From: Glaciimonas sp.
GTDB taxonomy: Bacteria > Pseudomonadota > Gammaproteobacteria > Burkholderiales > Burkholderiaceae
Assembly: GCA_014377145.1 (NCBI GenBank)
Contig: JACMQE010000173.1
Location: 1 to 14,546, forward strand
Length of the DNA stretch: 14,546 bases
Direction: 5' to 3'
Below are positions 7,869 to 14,546 of the stretch, one piece after another. How positions within the stretch are numbered: position 1 is the stretch's first letter; each line of letters opens with the position of its first letter. The notes beneath the pieces are model-generated. The model was not told the origin of the DNA and made no database searches. It was given only the letters and a program-made list of their open reading frames with translations. A program made the translations under genes and the position numbers.

Positions 7869-8129
7869 TTATGTATTTTTTTTCTGCAATTGTTTTTCGA
7901 ATGCAACATCCAGCTTGCTAATACGCTTGAGTATTTGCGGTCCATACGCATTAACGAACTTCACAAACGTATCCAGTTGCAACGGTTCGCTGACACGAAT
8001 CGGCGGCGCCTCATTCACATTTTGTGCGAGGATAAATAATTCGTCCGCCGTTCGTACCATGGAATAACGCAGTTCTAGACTACGTGCATTGAGCCGCTCG
8101 ATGGCGTAGGCTGCACGGGTTGATCTCAT
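7869..8129 (-). CDS. Conserved-looking 86-residue protein of unknown function
   Basis: An intact frame from the ATG at 8129 with AGGAG six bases upstream, ending TAA at 7869-7871. It begins MRSTRAAYAIERLNARSLEL and continues RYSMVRTADELFILAQNVNE, a Pro-containing turn, QLDTFVKFVNAYGPQILKRI and a basic tail ending KKNT. Predicted mostly helical, soluble, no signal peptide or cysteines. It sits between the broken synthase (upstream) and the broken hydrolase (two bases downstream), so it was translated from the same operon. The upstream synthase has lost its stop, and its reading frame now enters this gene in frame, so a longer fused product is also possible. I do not recognise a family. Its own good ribosome binding site makes the short form the better call. 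Confidence 0.65.
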   Translation of the reverse strand: MRSTRAAYAIERLNARSLELRYSMVRTADELFILAQNVNEAPPIRVSEPLQLDTFVKFVNAYGPQILKRISKLDVAFEKQLQKKNT

Positions 8130-9020
8130 ATGTTGCTCCTGACAGTTATTACTTACGTTTATATTACTTATAAAACTTAACTCATCGCAACCATTCCAAA
8201 TGGTGCGGCAACTTTCAAAGCGCACGCGCTGGTCGGACACTGGGTCCTGAAAAGAAATCACTCTCGCCAATAACTTCAGCGGCGACGACCAATCATCCCC
8301 TTTACAAGAATTCACATCAGGATAAAAAATATCATTCACGATCGGCATGCCGAGTGCCGCCATATGCACACGTAGCTGATGCTTCTTGCCGATCAATGGC
8401 TGAAATCGATACAAACTATTTTCCGCACGATGTTCAACAAGCTCAATTCGTATCTCGGAATTAGCCTCGCAGTTTACTTCCTGCATCCGAAAAAAATGGT
8501 GTATCCCCCACCATCCGGCTGGAACGCACCAGCGGAAAATGTAAGGCCGGCATGGTGGTGCCAATGCCTCATATACACCTTATCCACCAGGCGTCGCTTA
8601 AGCAGCGATTGATAAGCGCCCCACGTGCCAATATCAAAAGAAAAAATCACTACGCCAGCAGTTTCGTGATCCAGTCGATGAATTGATGTCAGGTCTGTCA
8701 ACCCGGACTTCTTTTTAAGCCGCACCAGCAACGTCTCATACAAAAATCGGCCTACCGGTATAAAAGGCAAGAAATGCGGTTTATCGACGACCAACAAGCG
8801 CGTATCCTGGTACAAAATAATTTCTTCAAACGGGATCGCGGTCTATGCTTCCAGCGCGTGATAATAATAAATACGGCAGCCGTGCCGGTATGCCGGCTCT
8901 GGTCTCAACCGGCATCCAGACATAAATGGGGGCGACACCATTAATAAAGGGCAATGGCGATGGTGGATAACCAGCGCTGCTAGCTATGCCGCCCGCAGGC
9001 AGCGATGACACGGCATTCAT
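8130..9020 (-). pseudogene. RluA-family pseudouridine synthase, frameshifted and partly deleted
   Basis: RluA-type enzymes isomerise uridines in rRNA or tRNA. The ATG at 9020 overlaps the pat stop as TGATG. The N-terminus reads MNAVSSLPAGGIASSAGYPP, then NGVAPIYVWMPVE. The following ~60 residues of the family seem deleted, with text resuming CRIYYYHALEA, a stop, AIPFEEIILYQDTRLLVVDK, PHFLPFIPVGRF and LTSIHRLDHETAGVV, which contains the catalytic Asp of the HRLD motif. Frameshifts around 8550 and at the seven-base A run 8490-8496 lead through FPLVRSSRMVGDTPFF to FRMQEVNCEANSEIRIELVE, RFQPLIGKKHQLRVHMAALG, MPIVNDIFYP and VSFQDPVSDQRVRFES (first residue inferred). No stop follows at the expected end; the frame runs into the next gene. 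Exact target position cannot be assigned. Confidence 0.82.
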
Positions 9021-9529
9021 CACAGGATCAATTTTCAGTAACCCACATCCAGCCAGGTATGTGATTTTCTGCCGACTGCACGAAAAATCCGACCTGTTCA
9101 AATCCCATTTTTTATGCAACGCGACGCTACCAGGATTCGGCAAGGCAAGGCCACGCCACCAATCACTGTATGCACCTACAACAATATGTTTAATTCAGCC
9201 AGCAACGCGCGATACAGCATCGTGCCAAGTCTTTTGCCAGCAGCATTGTCGGAGAGATAAATAGAGGTCTCCGCCATATGCACATACGCCGCCCGCGTAC
9301 GCCATTTGGCAGCATAGGCATAGCCGATAATCTACTCTTCTCCAGTAGACTGTTCAACGCACAGCAACCATGGAAACAACGCGATAACGTCAGTGATCCG
9401 CTGCGCCATTTCGAGCACCGTTACGACGTCAGTCTCAAAGCTGATCCCGGTGTTTAAGACATAAGGGTCATAGATCCGGCAGATAGCTGCGGCAACACTG
9501 ACCGTGGCGGCACGAATGGTATAAGTCAT
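9020..9529 (-). pseudogene. GNAT N-acetyltransferase, phosphinothricin acetyltransferase-like
   Basis: The ATG at 9529 starts MTYTIRAATVSVAAAICRIY, then DPYVLNTGISFETDVVTVLE and MAQRITDVIALFPWLLCVEQ, matching the N-terminal half of the Pat/Bar group. A stop at 9332-9334 follows TGEE. The same frame continues IIGYAYAAKWRTRAAYVHMA, ETSIYLSDNAAGKRLGTMLY (usually ETSVYL....GRGIG..LY, the acetyl-CoA loop) and RALLAELNILL, a stop, and VHTVIGGVALP. The frame then shifts to PNPGSVALHKK. The end reads FRAVGRKSHTWLDVGY, a stop where Trp is usual, KLIL and TGA at 9020-9022. The acetyl-CoA loop is degraded (GRGIG to GKRLG). First gene of the operon and coupled to the synthase by TGATG. Real substrates in such homologues are often unknown. 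Confidence 0.8.
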
Positions 9530-9678
9530 CGTATTCAAAAGTGAAAAATTTCGCTGATACCAAATGTGCGCTGCACTTGGCAAGTTACGATATTAAGTTG
9601 TCATAATAATGATAGCGCGTATTGGTTGATGGTAGAAGCTATAAAAGCTTGTGCAGCGATCTAGGGTAGAAAAAGCAT

Positions 9679-9897
9679 CTACTTTACGCCACAATCCCAA
9701 GCTGTACTCAGACCCGCAGACTTATTCCAGTACAAGTTACAATACCGTGTCTTACTTGGTAGGAAGCCATTTGTATTTGCATAAGATACGCTTGACCATC
9801 AATCATAATAGGGCACACACCGACTAATCCACGCGATATCCTGATACAAATTCTTTGCCAGCTGGTGCACAATCTTTTTAAGGGGTTCATCACTCAT
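9679..9897 (-). pseudogene. Small unknown gene with an internal stop
   Basis: The ATG at 9897 opens MSDEPLKKIVHQLAKNLYQD and IAWISRCVPYYD, then TGA at 9799-9801, then WSSVSYANTNGFLPSKTRYC and NLYWNKSAGLSTAWDCGVK, with TAG at 9679-9681. The first half looks like an amphipathic helix of a soluble protein; the part after the stop is rich in Trp, Tyr and Asn. Without the stop it would have 72 residues. No convincing ribosome binding site. I do not recognise it, and it may be the tail of a larger eroded gene. The 149 bases between it and pat contain nothing I can name. Confidence 0.3.
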
Positions 9898-10105
9898 ACG
9901 AGATACCATCGTTTATTTATCAATAGGAATTACGCAAAATTGCCCCAGCAGCGCTGTGCTTTCCTAGTCGTACTAGCATACAAAAAATGAACTTTTTTTG
10001 ATATCTGGATGAAAATTTTTCACCTATTATCGTGCGATATTTTTTTGCACCAGATAAAAACACAATATAAGCATTTTTTTATTTTTGTTATCGAAGGAAA
10101 ACGTT
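9898..10105. other. AT-rich leader of the effector remnant
   Basis: Very A/T-rich with several T runs, holding the GAAGGA ribosome binding site at its right end. No clear -35/-10 pair or hrp-type (TTCG-N16-TTCG) box is visible. Low G+C here and around the effector-like genes contrasts with the prp, xthA and IS regions. Confidence 0.4.
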
Positions 10106-10962
10106 ATAAATATTTTTCCTATTAATATTACCAATATAAGCACTTCTTCCAACCCACATTCTGTATCTACCCGTAATCCCCTCATTGACATAACCTACAG
10201 AAACGGATTAGGTGCAAATCTACGCATCTAATTTAAAGGGGGCCGCATGGTGATATTTATAAATAAATTTCATTCGGTAGATAGTCAGGATAAACCTGCT
10301 TTCAGGCAGGCTGCATTTACGGCCAATGCGCAAAAATTTTCCTAAAATAGATATTATAAACAGCTGAAACCAGTAGAAATTAAGACGATAAAAAGTGACA
10401 CCGATAAATCTCGCGTGGCAAGGGCGCCGGCGCACATTGAAGGCTTGGAAGTGCTGGCAAGTGGATTTACTGAAATCAGCCGTCAACCAGGTTATGAGTC
10501 ACTTATTAGCGATATTTTTTATCAGATCCGCACCACCGTTAATCAAGGGATCGATATCACCCTCATTGCGCCAAAAAAAATTTCAGTATGATCCAGCGCT
10601 TCTTTGGGGTGTTATCTCCCAGACTGGTTGCCGCTATTGCAAAAGATTTTGAAGCTAAAATTTATAGATTATTCGATTTCATTTCTGAAGAAAGATTAAA
10701 TAACGGCAAGCATATGCATCTTGTTATCTTTCCAGAAGACTCAGTTGATTCGGCGATGACGTGCGCTGGTGAAATCTTTTTTAATAGAGACTTTGATCAA
10801 CAAAGTTACCAACACATCAAAATAATGCATAAGTTTTTCCACGCGCTGCACAAACATAAACTAAAAGACATTGTACTTCCCAGTTGGGTCGACTCTCGCA
10901 AAGCAGAAAAAAGAAATAAACATCTATTCAAGAACGTTGGGACAAGTTTCGCAGCGAAATAA
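10106..10962 (+). pseudogene. Putative M91 zinc metalloprotease effector (NleD/HopH1-like), decayed
   Basis: GAAGGA precedes an ATA at 10106, where an ATG would be expected. The frame reads INIFPINITNISTSSNPHSV, a Ser/Asn-rich N-terminus like type III effectors, then RNPLIDITYRNGLGANLRI with TAA at 10229-10231, FKGGRMVIFINKFHSVDSQD to another TAA, and then HIEGLEVLASGFTEISRQPG, YESLISDIFYQIRTTVNQGI and DITLIAPKKISV. A shift near 10588 leads to KHMHLVIFPEDS, AGEIFFNRDF, YQHIKIMHKFFHALHKHKLK and a stop at 10960-10962. Family knowledge: M91 effectors cleave host MAP kinases and carry HExxH in a MHEFFHALH-like context after an F-P/N strand. Here the Glu is Lys (HKFFH), which would abolish catalysis. 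Assignment rests on motif context, not a search. The total of about 285 residues fits a full effector. Confidence 0.5.
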
Positions 10963-10984
10963 AACTAGCGATGAAGGATGCTAA

Positions 10985-12125
10985 TCCCTCAGTGAATGCC
11001 GCAAATAAATAGTTTATGGAAAATAAGATTGCCCGGATTAGTTTGCACATCGAAGACCGTGAATCAGCGGTACGGCTATCATGTACTAAAAATTGCAATG
11101 ATCGCGGTCGGCTGGATTATTCAGCGGACCTTTTTTGTCTATGATACGGATACAGGCTTCATGGGTCCGTATCGTGATTTTTTTGATGTCATTAACCGAT
11201 TTACCGGCTTTAGCCAACTGCTGATGCAATGTCATGTCTGCTTCCACCGCTGTTTGCGAGTGAAACTCAGCAGGGAAAGAAATCTTGAACAGGACGTTTT
11301 TCATCACATACGATACATATTTGCGCTAGAATTTGAATGGCCGGCCTTTGAGTAGCACGTCATAAAATTCCCAGGTCCTTAGCATTCAAGACCGATGGAT
11401 AACCCATCTCGCCAGTCTTTACCATTAGCGCCAGACGCACCGCGCGCGAGGTGAAACCGCCAGCCGCCCACGATTTGCGCGAACCGGTATTCGGTGAATG
11501 ACGATACGTCCGTAGTGGTTGATCATCGACCCACGCCAGCGATACCGCATTCAATGTTTCTTCACGCGTCAGGCCGAGCATACAGCGATGGAAGCAACCT
11601 TGACCAGCACAACGTGATCCAGACCGCCCTTGTTAAAAGAATTTTCCAATACGATACAACCTTGAATTTCGTACGCCTTGATCATGTCATTCAACACGTC
11701 TTTCATGGTCAGTGGCTTTTTGCCGGTAGCAACCGCATTGCGTGACAGCCAATCAGCCGTTGCCAGAATACCGCCTAGATTGTCCGAAGGATGACCCCAT
11801 TCAGCAGCCAGCCACGTATTGTTAAAATCAAGTCAGCGAGTCATCATACCGATATTGAACGCAGCTTGAATCGGATCTAACTGAAATGGTGTACTCGGTA
11901 CTTTTGCGCCGTTAGGCAAGACTGTGCCGGGCACAACAGGCCCTATCAATTTTTTGCAGGCAAAGATACCAACGCTTCCAAACCACAACCCAACGTATCA
12001 ATTAGACAGTTACGCGCGGTATCGTAAGCTACTTTCGATACAATTTTATACTTGGTAACATAATCAACAATATCGACTAATACCCTTTCGTACTTTGGGC
12101 GCACATTTGAGATACGAGCGGACAT
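10985..12125 (-). pseudogene. prpD: 2-Methylcitrate dehydratase, frameshifted and 3'-truncated
   Basis: PrpD dehydrates 2-methylcitrate in propionate degradation. The ATG at 12125 (AAGGAA just upstream) starts MSARISNVRPKYERVLVDIV and [33 protein letters not shown] shift near 11960 leads to [25 protein letters not shown](stop)[16 protein letters not shown] (TGG to TGA), [38 protein letters not shown] and [11 protein letters not shown] short deletion and shift near 11580 leads to [40 protein letters not shown], another shift near 11370 ([13 protein letters not shown], stop) and [45 protein letters not shown], a stop and MIAVPLIHGRL. The remaining ~130 residues of the usual ~484 are missing or scrambled where the effector remnant begins. 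Distance from prpC and the intervening lipoprotein gene match a prp operon. Confidence 0.92.
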
Positions 12126-12253
12126 TATTTTCCTTACTGAGCAATGATTGACGCTGTTTTTTAAACGTGATGTCTAAGCGCGTAATGAAGCTTTTCAATA
12201 AGTGATTAACTTAAAATCGCTACCGATTACTATTTTTTCTGCTAAAGCAAGAA

Positions 12254-12640
12254 CTATTGCACCCTACATTCGTTAGCCAGTTGTGCACCCTGTCGCGTAT
12301 TCAACAGCATCGACTTGGTCGGAATCTGTATCCACACCAGACCACTGGCCTGATTTTCAAGCCGTACGGCACCGGTAGTAGTCGAAACCGGCGCCATCGT
12401 GTACTTTGTGCCTTTCCAGGTTAAGCGTACGTCGTTGTTCGCATCTGCCGCAATATCCACCCGATTCCCCATTTCACACTTAAATGACCCCGTCACCAGC
12501 GGTGGCCTGATGTTAATGCCAATCAACGGCAATTGTTCTGCCGGTGTCTTTGTTTCACTCATTGGCACTGATGATCCGCAGGACGCCAATAGAATAGTCA
12601 GTCCTAGCGTGGCGGCAATCGTCGAGATGTTAGCTTTCAC
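12254..12640 (-). CDS. MliC-like lipoprotein (putative C-type lysozyme inhibitor)
   Basis: An uninterrupted 128-residue frame. Signal segment MKANISTIAATLGLTILLAS with lipobox LLASC (Cys21), then an Asp/Glu-free linker to a domain with Cys55 in GSFKCEMGNRVDIAADANND, LTWKGTKYTMAPVSTTTGAV, RLENQASGLVWIQIPTKSML and Cys125 in LANECRVQ. This matches MliC/PliC proteins: a FxC opening strand, a conserved second half and a terminal Cys forming the disulfide. Family members bind the active site of C-type (animal) lysozyme. Anchoring would be in the outer membrane, as Gly22 follows the Cys. The start used is GTG at 12640. AGGAG at 12686-12690 sits six bases before an in-frame ATA (12677-12679), hinting at a lost ATG start and a longer signal peptide. 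It lies within the dead prp operon yet is intact, suggesting independent selection. Function is inferred from family. Confidence 0.72.
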   Translation of the reverse strand: MKANISTIAATLGLTILLASCGSSVPMSETKTPAEQLPLIGINIRPPLVTGSFKCEMGNRVDIAADANNDVRLTWKGTKYTMAPVSTTTGAVRLENQASGLVWIQIPTKSMLLNTRQGAQLANECRVQ

Positions 12641-12770
12641 ACGGATAGTTGCCTTATTTAAAATTTTTGATGTATTTATATGATTCTCCTAAAAATAAGA
12701 ACGGAGGAGTGCATGGTAATTGGCCACCAATGCGTCTACCCTCTATTCAAAAAGAAAAAATACAGAAGGC

Positions 12771-13858
12771 TTATTTTCGTTTGCTAATTGAAACAAATTT
12801 CAATTCTTCTGGACCCACATAATGCGCTACTGGACGAATAATTTTATTGTCAATACGTTGCTCAATGATATGCGCCGCCCAACCAGAGGTTCAGGCAATC
12901 ACAAACAGCGGCGTAAACAGTGCAGTCAGCACGCCCATCATGTGATATGAAACGGCGGAAACCAATCCAGATTAGGAAACATCTTCTTGCTATCCCACAT
13001 CACTGTTTCAAGGCGTTCAACAATATCAAACATCTTCGTGGTACCCGCCTGTTGTGACAAATTATAGACAACTTCTTTGATAACCTTATTGCGTGGGTCC
13101 GAGATGTTGTAGACCGGATGACCAAAACCGATCACGACTTCTTTGTTTTCAACAGGCTTTTTGATATCGGCTTCCGCTTCATCAGGATTATCGTAACGTT
13201 TTTGTATTTCGAAGGCCACCTCATTGGCGCCGCCATGCTTCGGTCCGCGCAATTCGCCAATACCGCCGTGAATCGCTGAAAATATGTCTGAGCCAGTTCC
13301 TGCGATGACACGAGAGGTGAAATTAGACGCATTGAATTCATGTTCTGCATAGAGAATCAAAGAAGTGTGCATCGCTCTTTCCCACAAAGCCGAAGGCTTT
13401 TCGCCACGGAATTAATGCAGGAAATGCACACCAATTGAGTCGTCATCGGTCTCAACTTCGATGCGTTTGCCATTTTGGCTGAAGTGATGCCAGTACAGTA
13501 GCATCGAACCTAACGACGCCATCAGTCGGTCAGCGATATCGCGTGCGCAGGGTATGTTGTGATCGTCTTTTTCTGGTAAGACACAACCCAGGTGCGCATG
13601 ACATCCATCGCGCTGGACGAAGCTGGCAATGTTTCCAGCGCAGCTTTAAGACTTGCCGGCAAGCCGCGCAACGACTTCAGTTTGACTTTGTATGCCTTCA
13701 GTTCGGCGCTTGTCGGTAGTTTGCCGTGAATTAACAAATGCGTGATTTCTTCAAATTCGCAGGTCTCCGCGATATCCAAAATGTGATGGCCGCGATATGG
13801 CAAATCGTTGCCAGTTTTACCGATCATACACAATGTTGTGTTACCGGCAGTCACACAA
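12771..13858 (-). pseudogene. prpC: 2-Methylcitrate synthase, 5' end lost by fusion and with stops
   Basis: PrpC condenses propionyl-CoA and oxaloacetate. The text starts at [32 protein letters not shown], lacking the usual first ~18 residues because a deletion joins it to prpB near 13856-13861. It continues [17 protein letters not shown] and [10 protein letters not shown], then a shift with loss of a few residues near 13580 to [25 protein letters not shown] is followed by a TAA at 13412-13414, then LWERAMHTSLILYAEHEFN, the catalytic-region GPKHGGANEVAFEIQKRYD and VIGFGHPVY, and FPNLDWF. One T is missing at 12959-12961, shifting the frame (SAVSYHMMGV expected), then a CGA-to-TGA in IARTSG, and finally [13 protein letters not shown] with stop 12771-12773. 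The His/His/Asp catalytic motifs survive, so decay is recent. Confidence 0.93.
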
Positions 13859-14546
13859 TTTTCTGCTGCCTTATTCATCGCCCGGAAAGCTGACAACGGA
13901 TACAGTACTAGACTAACATCGACGTCCTTCAATTCTGCAACCGTAAAAAGCGGTGTTGCACCGAATTCGGTATATTTTCCAGTACTAGTACTTTTAACGC
14001 ATCGACAAAGGTTTTATACATCACCAGCTGCATAATCGCTTCTGGGAAAATCATGTCGGTGCCCGCTTCAACATACGCCATAGCGCGCTCCAGCGCGGCA
14101 TCTACACCTTCCACTGCCCGTGCATCGGTACGCGCGCCATGATGACGAGGTTTTCATCAGTGCGGGCATCGAATGCGGTGCGGAGACGATCGACCATTTC
14201 CTGCTTGCTGACGATTTCTTTATTTGGAAGATGACCGCAGCGCTTGGCACCGATCTGATCTTCAATATGCATCGCCGCCGCACCAAGCTTAATCAACGAT
14301 TTAACTTTGCGCGCCACATTAAAGGCCGATGATCCGAAGCTGGTATCGGCATCTACCAGCAACGGCACGTCGCAGACATCATTGATACGGCGTACATTGG
14401 TCAATACATCATCCAGATTAGAAATCCCTAGATCCGGTAAACCCAGCGAACCGGCGGAAACACCGCTACCAGACAAATAAATTGCCTTAAATCCAGCACG
14501 TTTAGCTAGCAGCGCATGATTGGCGTTAATGGCGCCGACGACCTGC
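13859..14546 (-). pseudogene. prpB: 2-Methylisocitrate lyase, frameshifted, fused into prpC (start beyond window)
   Basis: PrpB cleaves 2-methylisocitrate to pyruvate and succinate. From the window edge the frame reads [20 protein letters not shown] and [19 protein letters not shown], then [31 protein letters not shown] and [20 protein letters not shown] (KRCGH holds the catalytic Cys), followed by LVIMAR. A two-base GC expansion at 14129-14140 shifts the frame; [40 protein letters not shown] and LVLENI follow. A missing base near 13971 shifts it again into [20 protein letters not shown] (first residues inferred), [17 protein letters not shown]. There the gene jumps into prpC: the last ~45 residues of PrpB, the intergenic space and the PrpC N-terminus are deleted in frame. 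The 5' end lies to the right of the window. Confidence 0.93.

Noticed and set aside
7704..8067. Plus-strand 106-111-codon frames
   Set aside because: They lie opposite the intact 86-residue gene and the hydrolase start and contain low-complexity Gln/His or Phe runs.
9640..9660. AAGCT-ATAAA-AGCTT small inverted repeat
   Set aside because: A five-base stem is expected by chance and has no T tract or gene context.
13522..13932. Fused prpB-prpC frame as a novel bifunctional enzyme
   Set aside because: Both partners have further frameshifts and stops outside the joined frame, so no complete domain can be made.
13808..14035. Plus-strand 75-codon frame
   Set aside because: Antisense to the prpB-prpC junction; no start signal.
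14120..14332. Plus-strand 70-codon frame
   Set aside because: Antisense to prpB, whose conserved [10 protein letters not shown] motif is on the minus strand.

Overview
The window looks like part of the chromosome of a host-restricted betaproteobacterium (Burkholderiales, perhaps near Oxalobacteraceae; this placement is inferred from protein similarity recalled without a search). It is in an early, massive phase of gene decay. Almost every recognisable gene carries nonsense codons (often TGG to TAG or TGA), one- or two-base indels in short repeats, or deletions. Four unbroken frames are reported: exonuclease III (xthA), a small MliC-like lipoprotein, an 86-residue unknown protein, and a short secreted peptide that may itself be truncated. 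All pseudogene calls assume the sequence is accurate. The many substitution-type stops, which indel sequencing errors would not produce, support real decay.

Layout. 1-960, minus strand: remnants of betI-betB (choline to glycine betaine). 997-2901, plus strand: AT-rich, shattered coding sequence with three segments that resemble one another and an effector-like Ser/Thr/Asn-rich N-terminus. 3048-5017: a graveyard of insertion sequences with pieces of at least two IS5-superfamily transposases, plus one small secreted peptide gene. 5208-5978, minus: intact xthA. 6098-6795, plus: a broken unknown gene and a broken NIPSNAP gene, followed by a 38-bp palindrome and a small hydrophobic frame. 7190-9529, minus: a former operon pat (GNAT acetyltransferase) - RluA-type pseudouridine synthase - 86-residue protein - alpha/beta hydrolase. 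Only the 86-residue gene is intact, and the synthase has lost its stop and reads into it. 10106-10962, plus: remnant of a putative M91 (NleD/HopH1-like) zinc metalloprotease effector whose HExxH motif now reads HKFFH. 10985-14546, minus: the 2-methylcitrate cycle locus prpB-prpC-mliC-prpD. All three prp genes are dead, and a deletion has fused prpB to prpC.

Together the genes suggest a lineage that once had free-living metabolism (propionate oxidation, betaine synthesis) and possibly host-directed secreted effectors, and is now losing both. No intact previously undescribed system is visible. The most interesting material is the pair of decayed effector-like loci, the repeated family at 997-2901, the operator-like palindrome, the prpB-prpC fusion scar and the survival of a few small genes among wreckage.
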